A DNA stretch of 64,000 nt from Torreya grandis (taxonomy: Eukaryota > Streptophyta > Pinopsida > Cupressales > Taxaceae): assembly GCA_037957365.1 (NCBI GenBank), contig JARHVA010000668.1, positions 124,001-188,000 of the forward strand. The letters are read 5' to 3'. Positions within the stretch are counted from its first letter, which is position 1; every line of letters starts with the position of its first letter. A program made the translations under genes and the position numbers. The notes under the pieces are model-generated. The model had not been told where the DNA came from and made no database searches. It was given only the letters and a program-made list of their open reading frames with translations. Below are positions 21,791 through 35,300 of this stretch, in pieces.

Positions 21791-24700
21791 TGATGAATAA
21801 GGGATTTGGGGACACGTAGCAAACAAATCAGAAAAGTAAAAAAAATTAAGTCTGTGCATACAAAGAAAGTATATGAACAAAATATCAAGAAATAAATCCT
21901 TAAGAAAATAAATTAGCAATCTAGAAAAAGTACCCATCAAATCTAAGCAACCAATTAAATACGTAAAAATCATTAATTCAATAAAATGATCAGTTAATAA
22001 AAGTCAAAGAGAAATATAAAAATTATAATAAAGTGCCCCTGCAATGCCTTGACAGTCAACTGTGAATCCATGATTGTATGTATAGAATATAGATACCATG
22101 TAATTTGTAAGAATACTATGGGAATCATTATATTGTACATAAATATATGGAAAAGCATTTAAGTACAAAGCATCTTAGCAAATCTAACCAACGATACCAT
22201 AAAGTCCTAAAGAATCATCATATGATATATATTTGAAAACATATGAATTTACACTATTGTAATCAAGAAGTGAATTAATTACTAAGTCATTAATCATCAA
22301 TATTATTAAGGATCCTATGAATTTCCTTTATGAGGCCACTCCCTATGCCAGTCAGAAAGGTGTGGATTAGGTTTTAAAGGAGGACACCCTACTAGAGTCT
22401 TTGAGAAAGGTCTCCTCAGAGAGACCTCTTGATGTTATCATTGACTGGTAGGGTGGAAGTAACAAAGATCCATGGTTTATAGCTTTGCACCTAAGGGTTA
22501 ATCCCACATCAAAGGATCATCGTAATCAAGTTAAGTAGGCCACACATTTTACCAACAAATATTATTTTGGTGCATGTATGATGTTTTTTGGGTTGTTAAA
22601 CCCCATGTTTTTTTTAGTTATTTTTTATTGGGGTTTGTTCTCCTACCACTTACATTTCTTTTTTATCAAGCATGTTTAATTAAATATATCACATCGTTTT
22701 AGTCAAGAATCAATGTCTCAAGTGAAATAACATGTATTATTCAGCTCAACTTTCCTTGGAGTCATACTATGTGATAATTGATTGTTTAATGTCATTGATG
22801 TTTGCATTTGGTCTTGAGTCATTTTTTTCTTAGGTACCCATTTGAGTTCCTATTAAGGTTTATCTTTAAACATCTTGTGGGTATTAATATATTGATGCTT
22901 ATGACTTGGTGTATCTTTAATTTCAATATTAACACAATCAATATAGTTTCAATTTTTTTCTTCAAAGTGAAACATTAGTTTTTTGTATGACCTTTAACTC
23001 TATGATACTCATAATAAAAATCATGTATCTTGAATGTTGGTAAAGTAACAATGTTAGAAACCAATATATTATTCAAAATTGTATGTAGAATGCCAACACA
23101 TTTAGAAAATTATTGGTGTTCATTGTAAAAACACATAGGGCTCATTCCTGGTTGCTCTATATTATTGACCAATTTATTAGTATCATTCCTTTGTAGCATA
23201 TGGTCATTATTTGAAATAGTGAGACTTAAAATGTTTTGGAAGGTAGAAAGTTATGAAACAAATGTCTCATATGTAAGCATATGGATGCATAAGAGCTCAA
23301 CCTCAAGTGTATTAACATATTACAGCTGCAGATTTCAAAATTTCATTTACCATATATTAAAAACAAATGTCATTACTATTTTCAAATCATCTAAGCTAGC
23401 ATTATTTAAATTACTGCTTTATTTCAACCATAATGTAGTCCATATTGATAAGTAGGTGGAATAGTAAACTTTGAAAGTACTATTCACAATAAATCCATTA
23501 AATCATGTCCTATGCATTTATAAGTCCTCATGGGACTTGAATGGTTTAATGTTATAAAGAGCTACAATGTCAATCTAAATTTTACAACAAAATAAGATAT
23601 TGTAACCAATGTACAACACTACAAATCAACACCAACTGGAAGGTATAATAAGGTCCAATTATATACAAAGAATATAATCACAACCTTAGCTAGACAATGC
23701 AACATAATACTACATCAATATACAATATTATCAACATCCGTAGATGAAAAGTTCAATAAATTAATACATCAAATATTCAATAGTTTCGTAAACAATATAA
23801 ATTAGCTCTTCAAGTAGCCATGAGTAAACAACTACTATTAGTTTTGATAAGTTGTAAGCAGGGAGAGAATCATCTGGGTGCTTTACCTCCAAATACAAAC
23901 CAACTATCCCCTACACACTCATCCACTGGGAGTGGCCCTTTCCTTCATGAAGGAACATATAATGGGATGTGAACATCAAGAACCAATTGAGAACAATGTT
24001 AAAGTACAATCACTATTACATACATCAATCATACAAACCATGGATACTACTCTATCTAATATGAGTTCAACCATACATGTAAACTAGAAAGTACAATGGA
24101 CAAACAATGTATATAGTAATAACATTATTTTGGCCAAAACATTTTTATAGTTTTTAGTCTTTAAAAGAATCTAGGTCATTATCCACATAAGCCTTACTCT
24201 TTGCTCTATATTATTTACCGACACGTTTCTAAACAGAATGATGAAGAGGGATTTTTAAATAAGCTTCTCACTTACTTTTTCATCATCATTTAGGCTAGAA
24301 GAATATCCTTTAGTTATCACATAGTTATATTAACAAATGCAATACAATTATAAACATATAAAAGAGCTTTCAAACATAGAAACATCTAATAACAGTATTT
24401 TAGACCATCAATTACTCATGCAATATAAACAAAGATGCAACTATAATATAGTTTGACCATGCATTTAAATTCTTGATGGATTTATACAATATATAATGCC
24501 TATTTCATACAATATATTTTAAATTAAAATGATCAATACTAACATATTTCATGATTGTATGATTAACACCATATCTTATCAAATGCAATGACCTTTGCTT
24601 AACATGCCTCAAACTACAAACTTCATACTATATGATAATAAGTGAAATGACCATTACGATAAAGCAAGATAAAAATCAATCCATGATCTATATTGAAATT
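21791..24700. other. AT-rich interval without recognisable genes
   Basis: Only short random-looking open frames are present. A short inverted repeat (aggtctcctcagagagacct) lies near 22406-22425. I see no domain on either strand, so this is probably old transposon residue. Confidence 0.4.
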
Positions 24701-24717
24701 ATGCTATACCATTCAAT

Positions 24718-25330
24718 CAATGTAATATCATGTTGAAAAATATAATTTTGGTCCAAATAAGAAAACACCAAAATTTCTTCTTTTTGTTTCACTACAGTCA
24801 TTCTCCTATCATGATAATGCCTTTTTTAGTCATTCTCGCTCAATAATTAATGTTAATCTATGTACAAATCCTATTTTATTATTTTATACATTGATGACAT
24901 TTGCTTAAGTCATTCTTGCTCAAGAATTGAGGTTAATCTATGTACAAACTCTATTTGCTTATTCTATACATTTTTAAAAATCATAGCTACTTCCTCTAAA
25001 TGTAATTGATAATGTTAATCAAACCAAGTTGAGTGATATTAATCAAAACTCTACGATACTATTCAATATACTCTCCCCATTGTAATATCATGCCGAAGAT
25101 TTCAATTTTAGTTTAAGTAAGAAAATATGAAAGTTCCTCCCTTTAATGTCACAATAGTCATTTACTTAGCATGATAGATCTGATGAAGATATCCCTACTC
25201 AATAATAGAGATTAAATATGTACAACCTCATTTGAATTTTTATATGTTTATAAAAACATAGCTATAACCTCTACATGTGAATTCTACTCCAAACTAAGTT
25301 GAGGTTTCATTGTTTATTGCTAAAACCTTA
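24718..25330. repeat. Diverged tandem repeats, ~360-bp spacing
   Basis: The series taatatcatg, ttttggt/ttagt, aagaaaa, tcactacagtcatt, atcatgataatgcc at 24720-24830 recurs at 25080-25190 in altered form. Within the first unit, a ~75-bp piece (agtcattctcgctcaa...gttaatctatgtacaaa) is itself duplicated at about 24832 and 24913. Confidence 0.5.
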
Positions 25331-25364
25331 AGAAAATGACTGCATATAGCTGAGTACCACATTA

Positions 25365-26085
25365 TTATTTTTTACAAAAAGGATCTACCTACAACCAAGT
25401 AATTTATCTACAATTTGACTCTAATCAACCCTAGGCTTGTAGGTGGTTATTATAACTACCTACAGGTCTAGTTTTAGGGCTCGTTTGACCCTTCAAGACT
25501 TGCAAAAACTATAATATTATGTTCAAGATCCTAGTACCATTTTGATAAGTTTAATTGAAATACTATTTAAATAACTTAAACTTACTCAAGAAATGTTTCG
25601 ACATGAGGATCACCTCTATGGCTTTATGGGTGAGAGTAGGCTCTCACCCCCAGGTCCTACTCTCACCCCCAGGTCCATATAGGGTAGAAGATATGAAATA
25701 AAATTTAATAATCCAACAAGTCCTGGTAGTTACTAATTTTTATACAAAAGATCTGTGTACAACCAAATAATCTATCTAAAATTTGATTCTTATCAACCCT
25801 AGGCATGTAGGTGGTTATTATAAACACCTATAGGTCTAGGGTTGGGGCTCGTTCAACCCTTCAAGACTTGATAAAAGCATAATTTTTTGTTTAAAATCTT
25901 AGTACCATTTTGATAAGTTCAACTGAAATACTATTTAAATAACAACTTAAACTTACTCAAGAAATGTTTTGACATGGGGATCACCTCTATGGGCTTGTGG
26001 GTGAGATCAGGATCTCACCCCTAGGTCCATATAAGGTAGAAGATCTGAAATAAACTTCAATAGAGAAACAAATCCTGGTACATAC
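25365..26085. repeat. Tandem duplication, ~350-370-bp unit, two copies
   Basis: Copy 1 (about 25365-25730) and copy 2 (about 25731-26085) share ordered landmarks: gatct.c.tacaaccaa, tcaaccctaggc.tgtaggtgg, ggctcgtt.ac.cttcaagactt, agtaccattttgataagtt, gatcacctctatgg and aggtccatat. The offset is 352-368 bp. Copy 1 has an extra internal doubling of ctctcacccccaggtc. Confidence 0.75.
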
Positions 26086-27820
26086 AACCACTCATTTTAA
26101 ACAACCAACATTTTTCGTTCAACCATAAAAATATAAATAAGAACACAATTTTTATACCAAAGCTTACATAACATAGTCAACCAAAAATCATAACTACAAG
26201 GAGAAGGCTAATCTACTGTTTTCCATAACCATTAAATTTTTGTGTGTTTCAAAATAGGGTTTTCACTCTTAATAGTTGAGTATGTAGTATTATAGGTGTA
26301 AGTAGTTGTGACAAAAATATCACCTTGCTTAACCACATATAAATGGGAAAAACCCAACTCCCTACAACTGTTCAGGGATTAAATGTATTTCTCTATAATT
26401 TCATATTTCAATTCATACTATCCATTTTAATCAATAAGTACAAAAAAACAAACCCTCATTTAAACCCATAAAAATTCCATAGTTTATGAAAACTGTTACT
26501 TGCTTGGGTGTGAAAAATAACAACGAGTTTGTTCTTGATAATGTCATTTGTTGTTACATCCTTCTTCCTTTATCCTCCACGATCATTGTATCTCATCCAT
26601 TCCCTTGTTCTGATTTTTTATCCCCATTTCATATAATATCCACATAACTTCATTGCATGCAACCATTATTATTTTTGCCTTTCTTTCTAGACTCAGGTGC
26701 ATGTCCTTCTCAATTAATTTACCTTACAGTTAACTATCTCTTTATTGAATGGCAATAAAAGACCAATCCTTCATGCATTTACTATAGTTTAAGTCCACCT
26801 TTGAGCCCTCTAACTGAACCAATCCATAATCACCTTGTAGGGTTTCTCAATAGAAACAAAGTCCTCCAAACCTACGTTTTGTTGAGTGTCAAAACCTAAT
26901 TACCACTTTTAACTTCATGCTTTGTTCCATTAGGCTATGGAAACCATAATTATTTTTGAAATAATGCTAAGATTTTGACTTATTTCATTCATGGATGTTA
27001 TAATTATCTTTATCCTATGCTCAAAGAGTAATAATCAAACTTCTTGACTTGCCCTAATCAAATGATTTCATAATATCCATCAAGTCATGCCATTCACACC
27101 ACCCCTAGTGGTTTAGTGTTTTTTAGAAACTATAATCACCACCATAAGAGTTTTACTCATTTTTATCACTCACATTTAGAGTTTATACTATATAACTTAG
27201 ATTATTATGCTTTAAGATCACACCTCTAGAAATATGAATATGCAAGCAATACAAATGTATAATTATGCAAACTTAACCATGATGCATAAAACATTTGAAA
27301 CAAAATTACTCAACACATGTCTCAAGGAATATATGGTTAACACACATCATAATTAAAAACACTATAAAACAAAATACTAATCAAGCAAAACTATGTGTGT
27401 GATTTTTCTCAGTTTGCTCTTTCTTCCCCTAGCTACCATGATCTACCACCCTCTCCCCTCATGAATCTGCTATAAGGGATGGATAGGATGTCCTACAACC
27501 ATCTCAACTAAAGAGAAGGGGGTAGTTAGTTTGTTATCAACATAAATATTTCAAAACAACTTAAATTACTAACACAAATAATACATTTAATGAACTTATA
27601 TATTTTATTAAAAATGTAGAAATAATCACATTAGCATACATTTTATGTAACCACTATAATGTTGTAAATCCAGATTTAAAATGTTAAATATCACCATCTA
27701 AACTAATTACAACGGTGATAAAATTAACACTCCATAATCCTTAATGGAAAAATTAATCAACATTGTCATAATACTTTTCCATTAGGGTAGAGTGGGATGC
27801 AACACAACCTCATGACAAAG
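26086..27820. other. AT-rich interval
   Basis: No gene or clear repeat is recognised. It lies downstream (minus sense) of the gypsy gag remnant, where protease and RT would be expected, but I could not identify those motifs here. Confidence 0.35.
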
Positions 27821-27824
27821 GCCA

Positions 27825-28403
27825 TTAAAAAAATGGATATTTATTGAAAATCACTTTGTCTTTGAATGGTAGAAGAATACTTTTACTAAATATGTGTTGT
27901 ATTTCTATATTTGATTGTTGGAAAAGTAACCAATGCATGCTAAATCTAAATTGAAGTACATAACCATGAATGTTCTCATGTGGAGCTTGTTTGAGAAACA
28001 ATACATGCTCAAAGGTAACTTGTGGGCCCTTAAAGGTAATGAAGCATACTAAGAAAGTGTCTTTTAACATATGAAATGAAAGTATGGATCCAGTTGGTAA
28101 GGTATGAAATCCCAATGCAAAGTCCATCAAGCTTCTTGGAGAGATCTTAAGTGAAAATGTATCATGATGGGCATAATTTCCTAGAGAAGTATAAAAGGTC
28201 TTAAGGTGCTTATATAGATCTACAATTCCATTAAACAAATTGGGCTTAGGCATGATGAAACCATGTTTAATAAGAGAGATTAGAAAATTGTTGGATATGG
28301 GATTTAATAATATAGTATAAGAATTAACCCTAGCACTACACTCATGGGAACCAAGAGAAAAAAGTTGATCTTCTTGTTGTAACTCACTGATTGCATCGAT
28401 CAT
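27825..28403 (-). pseudogene. Ty3/gypsy gag remnant
   Basis: This is a 192-codon open stretch on the minus strand. Its central part follows the plant Retrotrans_gag pattern: a Pro-Lys-containing lead (about residue 50), a DLYKHLKTFYT helix, then LPTGSILSFHMLKDTFLVCF (the usual LP-x-GSI-x-SF-x2-L-x3-F block), followed by a QAPHEN.HGYVLQF region corresponding to the E-x-L-x-x-Y/F-V-x-R-F block. Gag forms the particle and binds genomic RNA. Flanking gene order cannot be confirmed, so it appears to be an orphan fragment of a decayed minus-strand element. Confidence 0.65.
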
Positions 28404-29430
28404 AGTGACTATTTAAGAAGTTTTTATAGTTGTAACATCAAGTGGATCATATAAGGGAACATGCTCATCATTGGAGGAGTCTATAAAAAACCTAGTAGGA
28501 TCAGGGGAGGAAGTGATCGATTCTTGTTAAATATGAAACATATAGAAAGTCAACAAATTATTAAGTACATTTTTAATCATATCAGGGGGAAGAGATAATC
28601 ACTAAAATCAATTGGAATATCATTTTAAAAAAATCATGATTTTTACTATCTATTTCTTTTAACATGTTGATAATATTAGAAATTTGAGAAGGATTTTACA
28701 TAACATATGTTCTAAGAGTTTCAATAATATCATCCCTCTATTGTGCATCCAACTCAACTTCACAATCATGATCATCATGATTTACAATCCAATACTATTA
28801 TTGAGCATTTTGAGTATACATATCATTATCAACTTTGGCACTCAAAGGAGAAAGTAGACAATTATTTTCATCCACATTATTCTCTATAAACAAATCAATA
28901 ATTTTCATCCACACTATGTTCTATAAAAAAATTAACATTTTGTTGCATACATTGAAGTCCAAATCTAAGTAAACAATTATTTTCATCCACATTATGTTCT
29001 ATAAATCAATTAACATTTTGTTACATACATTGAGATCTAAATCCAATTTGTTTGAGCTTAATTTGTTTGAAACTAACACATCCTTCCTAGTAATTTATTT
29101 TTTCCTATCAAATTTTGGCATTCCATAATGATGAGGGCTCATAGGAAGACAACCAACACACATGTCATTCATATCATTTTAATTTGATTCTACATAGTTA
29201 AATTTTAGTTTTCATAAGTTTTTATCTACATCATCTTCATTATTACTGTCATTAGATATATTATCATAATAGTCATAATTATTGTTTTCTACATCAAAAT
29301 GAAAAGTCATGGAGTTCATAGAAGCATTTGCATTATTTTGAAATAATAGATCTGAAGGACATGCCATCAAAATATTGCTAAGATTTGACAAAATACACAC
29401 AATAATAAGGGCCAAAAGAGCTCTCAAATC
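28404..29430 (-). pseudogene. Possible N-terminal gag/leader remnant with internal repeats
   Basis: This lies upstream (minus sense) of the gag block. A short frame at 29427-29212 ends in an Asn/Asp/Glu/Tyr-rich tail, as seen at the N-terminal side of some gypsy gag proteins. At about 28862-29035 the stretch ttttcatccacattatgttctataaa occurs three times, two copies being followed by ttaacattttgtt.catacattga. I recognise no domain. Confidence 0.35.
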
Positions 29431-31106
29431 AAAGTCACATACATGTTACAAAATATAAAAAAATCAATAGATGAAAAAAAATATAAATAAATGAAACAAG
29501 GTAAATTCAATGAGAAAAAAATCAACTGAAGCATTAATAAAAGAAAAAGAATAAAGAAAAAAAAAAACATAAAAATAAATAATCAAAAACAAAAAGATTA
29601 ATAAAGCAATTTTTTTTTCAAGGATTGTACTACTTTACAAAAGTTTGTAAGCAAGACATACTATCAGATAGTTTTATTGACAACTATATCATGTTTGAGG
29701 TAAAGTTTTAGGTAGTGATAAAAAAAGGATTACAAGGGATATATATTTTATGTTTACTTACTTAAACATGAATGCCTCACTATGAATGAATGGTAATTAT
29801 TTTTTTAATTACACATCATATCGATGAGAAAATTATAGGTGAACATAGTTGGAAGTGCTTGGGAACAACAAACTCAAACACACACAAACAATAAAAAATA
29901 TGGAAAAGTAATTGATGGTGTTATGTAGGAATGCAACTTGCACATAGATAAAATACGAATATGTGTGTCATCTAATGTTTAAGAAAGGGCACGTACATGT
30001 AATACCAACATGATCTAGTGATTATAGGTAAAGGAAGTCATGTATAAGTGGTTGTGTGGGACAATAAGGAAGATGACTAGAATAAATGTAGATGGAGGAC
30101 AACTAGGTGGATGTAAAATGTATAAACCTAATATTTTCATCTTTATCACTCCACTAGCGATTTATTTTACAACACTTACCAACACATCAATCTCCCTGAG
30201 TGAATAGTCCTATGGAGTGCACCGAGAAGGGGTGTGGTTGGATCATGGTAATTTACAAGAGATGTAAATGTGTACATGAATTTAGATTATAAGGATATAT
30301 ACTAAAGTAAAAAACTAAATTTATAAGCTTGAAAATGATTTGGCACTATAACTTGTTAAATATAGAAAGTAAAACAAAGGATATAATACTTAGGAGTTCA
30401 CTATACTGTGTAGGATTGAGATTGTAGGTTGATGGTAGGAAAGGGAGAAAAGTGGACTGTGAGTCATTCAGAATAGGAACTGGAGTTCAAGGCTCACCTA
30501 GATAATAATGTCAGCCTCTAATTGTTTTTCTTCAATGTTGTGTTTTGAACCTAACGATTTCATCTATGTAAATATTGCATCTCTATTTTGGTATAGGTTA
30601 GTGAGAATGATTATATTATGTCTATATGTATGATCTTGAGGTCTGATTGTGCACACGACTCCAAAAAATTATTTAATCTATTTTGTTTAAATGAACTCAA
30701 ATGAATAAATATTAAACTATTAAAATTTTAAATGTCTCAAATATCCTTAGGGTAAAACTAGATGTTGTAGTAATTACATTATATTTATTTATTTTTAGAG
30801 TTATATCATTTGTGATATATTTTAATTTGTTTATATTTTTGGTTTTTTAGATTTTTGTTTCGAATGTGAAAATTTGTGATTATTTTGAAAATAATACAAG
30901 TGTTATAGTAACTTTTGAGAAAAACTTCTTAGTTTTTTTAACTGTAATTAATCCAAAGTAATATTTCTAGTGATTGAGATTAATATTTTTAATCCCATCC
31001 TCTAATAGTCTAACACATCTTATTTTGCACTTTCTAAGATATTTAAATTTCCAAAAAATATAACATAAATATCTTTAAACAATAGGTACTAAATTTGCAT
31101 TAGGCA
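29431..31106. other. AT-rich interval left of the Tat element
   Basis: No gene was found. The slightly GC-richer patch at 30150-30250 could be part of an old LTR, but no partner copy was seen. Confidence 0.35.
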
Positions 31107-31641
31107 TATTAGCAGAGGCTCCTAATACAATTGAACATGCTAAGGATGAGGATAACTAAGTCTTATTCAAGTGTGCAAGATAGTATAGAGAATTCATATT
31201 TAACAAGGAAGACAAAAACATAGTAGAGATGTATTTTAGTGCATTTAATAGGAATTATGATTAACCAAGATTTAAGTAATCATTTATAGAGCATACAGAC
31301 TAACTTTGATAGGATTAAACTATATATTAAACATGATTACACACACAAGGAACAAAATAATAAATACAATAGGTAACCATAACCAAATTAGTCTATATTG
31401 ATCTCAACAAAAGTTCATCATCTTCTTCATAAAAACATACATATTTATAGTCATTTACAGTCCCTAACCATTCACATTCTTCTCATACTTGGTTCCAAAA
31501 TATGAGACTGTTAATCTTCTATTGTTTTATAAGTCATGGAGGATAGTACAAAATACATATAGCTGGCAAATTCATATATAATGCATGAATATTCAAGGAA
31601 TATCCTGCACGAATTTACTTATCCATTTTCTTCTCACAACA
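31107..31641 (-). repeat. 3' LTR of the Tat element
   Basis: About 535 bp align along the full length with 44019-44552. Shared blocks include catgctaaggatgagg, atttaacaaggaagacaaaa, aaaagttcatcat, ttatagtcatttacagtccc and atcctgcac.a.tttacttat. The terminal TG appears mutated to TA here. Confidence 0.88.
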
Positions 31642-32399
31642 CTTTCTAGGACTTAAAATTTTATCTCATCTTAAGACAATGTTACAAGTTCATTTGATGG
31701 TTCACTCAGGGCAGAAGCTAAAAAAATGGGTAGACTAGTAAGATTCGTAGTAATTGCTCAAGGTGTCATTTCTGATTTTCACCTCTTGTATACAACTTAG
31801 CCAACCTTTCAAGTTTTCAATTAAGTAGCATACCAAACTACCGCCCTTTTTGGTTTTCAATAAGTTGGCATAACCAGGTGGCTACCCTTTATGATTTTTT
31901 AACCATCTTGGCCCTACTTGTCTCACTAGTCATTCCCAATATAAAAATTGTTTACAAAATTTTAAAACTTTCACCTTGCTCAGTACTTAACTGGAAGGAG
32001 GTGGCCTGGCAGTGGAAGAGGACTAGTTAGCAAGATCCTTATCCTCGAACTGATCAGTTATGCACTATGTGATTTCTTGCTAGAGCTCAAAGGGTGGTTT
32101 GTAAACTAAAACATTAAGAATATGGGTCACCTCACTATAGAAAGGACCTGGGTCACTTTTGTAAGTATGCCAATCAATCATCACCTTCTAGACCATGTGT
32201 AATGAATGCACATCAATGCATGATATCTGATGAGGTTTTTTAGTTCTGAATCATTGGTGATGCTCATGGCTACCTTTATATTATTGACCCTTGTCTATAT
32301 TTTTCCGCTAAACAACTCCAACTTTTTTGCATGGCATTCGGCTTGGAGACTTGTAAATGAACTATGTTGTAGGTCTTACTACCAGTCTATAAGTATATC
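31642..32399 (-). other. Spacer between third ORF and 3' LTR
   Basis: No clear coding signal was read here. A weak purine run (ctagaaag on the minus strand) abuts the 3' LTR and may be what remains of the polypurine tract. Confidence 0.35.
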
Positions 32400-35300
32400 A
32401 TGCATGCTATCCCTGGTAGTGCATGATTCTTAGAGATCAAGGTCATTCTCATCCACTAATGTGGTTTAGCTATCCATGGTTGTCTTGGCAGCTGCTATTG
32501 CAGTGAAGTCTATGCTGGAATGGGCAAGGGAGTTGTCAAATTACTGTTCCCAGTCTAGAAGGCTTCATGTGAACTGATGTGGTTGGAGGGTAGTAATATC
32601 AATCATGCTCTGATACCCTCCAACAAGGTTATTAAGGTAGATGCCTCAATATTAATGTTCTGGCCCAATGTGCTTATTGCACAAAGTTGCTGGGTTGTGC
32701 ACCATTCTTTTGTGAGCTCAGAGACTAATTTATTGAGCCTACATTGGTCTGACATCACTTGGTCACCAATTGCTCGAGTGATCAACTCCAGACAAGTGTC
32801 CTCAATTATTTTGGCCACTTCATGAAGGTGGGCCTTGAGCTCCATGTTATTTGCCTTGGATTGATCCTGTTATTGCTCTAGGGAGGCAACCTTTTGTGGA
32901 ATGGATTCCTAGAAAGTTGTGGCACCCTCTAATTATTTCTTCAAAGGCAACTTGGAGATATGTAGTGAAGCCTCCTGCTTGACTATAAGAGTGTCCAATG
33001 TGCTTGTAGATGCTATAGGATCTAGGCATGCCATGATAGCTAGAGAGAATGAGAAGATAGTGCATCGAGAAACTATTATGGGAACATCCTAGATCCAAAT
33101 GCCTAGTGGTAACTCTGATTGCTGTGATCTTAACTGAGTGGTTATTGGTGCTTGTTATTGTGTTGTGGCCTCTACTGCTAGCTTGGTTTGCTGCTCAACA
33201 TCTTTAGCTTGATTGCATTTTGATTCCTCTTCCTCCTCCTCCTCTTGTTTATTTTTCTTCTCTTCTTCCTCCTATTTCTCATCCTCTTCCTCTTTCTTCA
33301 TTTATATTCCTCTTCTTTCTTCCTTTTTTCTTCTTCTTCTTCTTTCTTCCTTTTATCTTCTTCTTCTTTCTTCCTTTTCTCTTCCTCTTCTTTATTCTTC
33401 TTCTCTTCTGCTAGGGTCGTAGCCTTAGATTGCTCCTGTGTAGAGTGGGACTGCACTTATACTTATGCCTGAGTTTATGTTTATGCTTATTGTTATAGGG
33501 CATCATACTTCTCCTCCTTATTGGCAACTTTCATGGCCTATTATGCTTGGGTCGCTACATCCTATTTTCTCTTTTCTTCTTCTTTTGCCTTTTCCTTCTT
33601 CTCTCTCTCTTTTTGTGCTTTCTTGACTGTATTAACTGATTATTGTACCTATTTGGCCACATCAATGGCCTTTTGAATGTCAGCCTTGACATCCTTGGCC
33701 TTTTTTGTGGCCTTGGATTCTTCAGATTGCTATATGATGTGCTATTGCTGTGTTTCTCCATTCTTTCTCATCTTTTCCTCCTTCAGTTGGTGTTCAACTG
33801 CTTATTCCTTGGTAGCCTATTATTCCTATTTTGTTGACTACTCCAATGTAATATATTCAACATCTTGAGCCTATGGTGATGGTGGTGAATCATTTGGTCA
33901 TACCTTCAAGTTGGGAAACTATACCTTCCTCCTCCCAATCGTGAGTAGTCTGTGTCTGGGTGGTGGTGCAGTAGATGTAGGTGTAGATTATTTTTCCTTT
34001 GTAACAACTAATCATCTGAATATGTGATCTTAAAAGGTAGGGGAGACCCTTGCCTCCAATCATGTTTAGGGTCTACACACAAGTTATTTAGGTGGGCTCT
34101 CTGAAAGAGGTATAAAGATGTCCTCAACTATGAATGTTGGTGAAAGTTGTAACTAGAAGAAGTCCATTCTGTGCTTGAGATGCTCTGCTTCTTCTCAAAC
34201 TATGTCGATAATTATGAAAGGTGGGTAGGATGGGAGGTCCACCCACAGCTCAAGGGGAACCTATTTTTTCACTTGAATCATGCATACCACCTTCCAAAAT
34301 AAAAATTATTTTTCCTCTTCCTTCTCATAGTAGTCCCTAGCCATGTCTACGATCATGACTTGGTAGACTTCCTGCTTGTCTGTACCCATATGCATGAGGT
34401 CGCAAGAGCTTGCTATCTATAACACCTTGGGATCATCCTTCCAGGTTATAGTTCTATGTGTCCTCTTTAGAGGAGGGGATGTTGAATAAGGGTCTACTTT
34501 ATGCTTTTCCTTCTTCTACTGCAAGCTAGTTACTTGCTCAAGTTATTATGTAGTAGGAACATCTGCTCCAGGTGGTATGGCTTGCAAGGGAGTCACATGC
34601 CTAGCTATGAACATTTTTTTTAGGTCACTTCAGCCTACACCATATATATTGTCATGAAGAAGGTGAGTGCTTGGAAGGGTGACTATGGAAGCTCATGGAT
34701 GGTGATGAAAATGCCTTTAGGTAGTAGAGTGATAGTAGTGTGTTAATCTAGGTATTCCATGATATCAGGTGGCACTCAGGGATGTGTGGCAAGGAGGTCT
34801 AAGCATTCCTCCCACTAGGATTTAAATTTAACCTCATGTGTGAGAACTCCATAATCCTATGTCCATATGAGATTCTAGAACTACTGTGCTAGCCAATAGT
34901 CTATATTCAATTGCCCTTATCCCTTGGGTGACTTCCACTACATGAAGTAGAGCAAGAAGATTAAGAACTAGTATTGGAATGTCTGTTTGGGAATAGTGTG
35001 ACACTTCTCAATGTTTGTAACTCCTGGATGAAGTACTCTAGATAGTTGAACTATTCATTTTGGTGGATCATCTTATGAATGATGTCCACAATTCCTTTAG
35101 GTATTTACTTGGTAGACTTGGTTGTCTACCAAAATTATCTAGTTATACACTCCATGAGGATGCGCACTACATCATCTAGGATTTCATCAATGGGGATCCA
35201 TCGGTTGCCTCACACATATAGATCCTAGAATTATTATAAAATGGGAGACATTTTCATCTTGTATGGAAAAAAATAATCTCCATGCACAGGCATGCCCAAA

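Noticed and set aside
20556..26085. Possible CRISPR-like arrays
   Set aside because: The repeats are diverged, of irregular length and without uniform unique spacers. The context is a plant nuclear genome.
33213..33472. Plus-strand Ser/Phe/Leu-rich open frames
   Set aside because: They are the antisense of the Lys/Glu-rich coiled-coil segment of the Tat third ORF.
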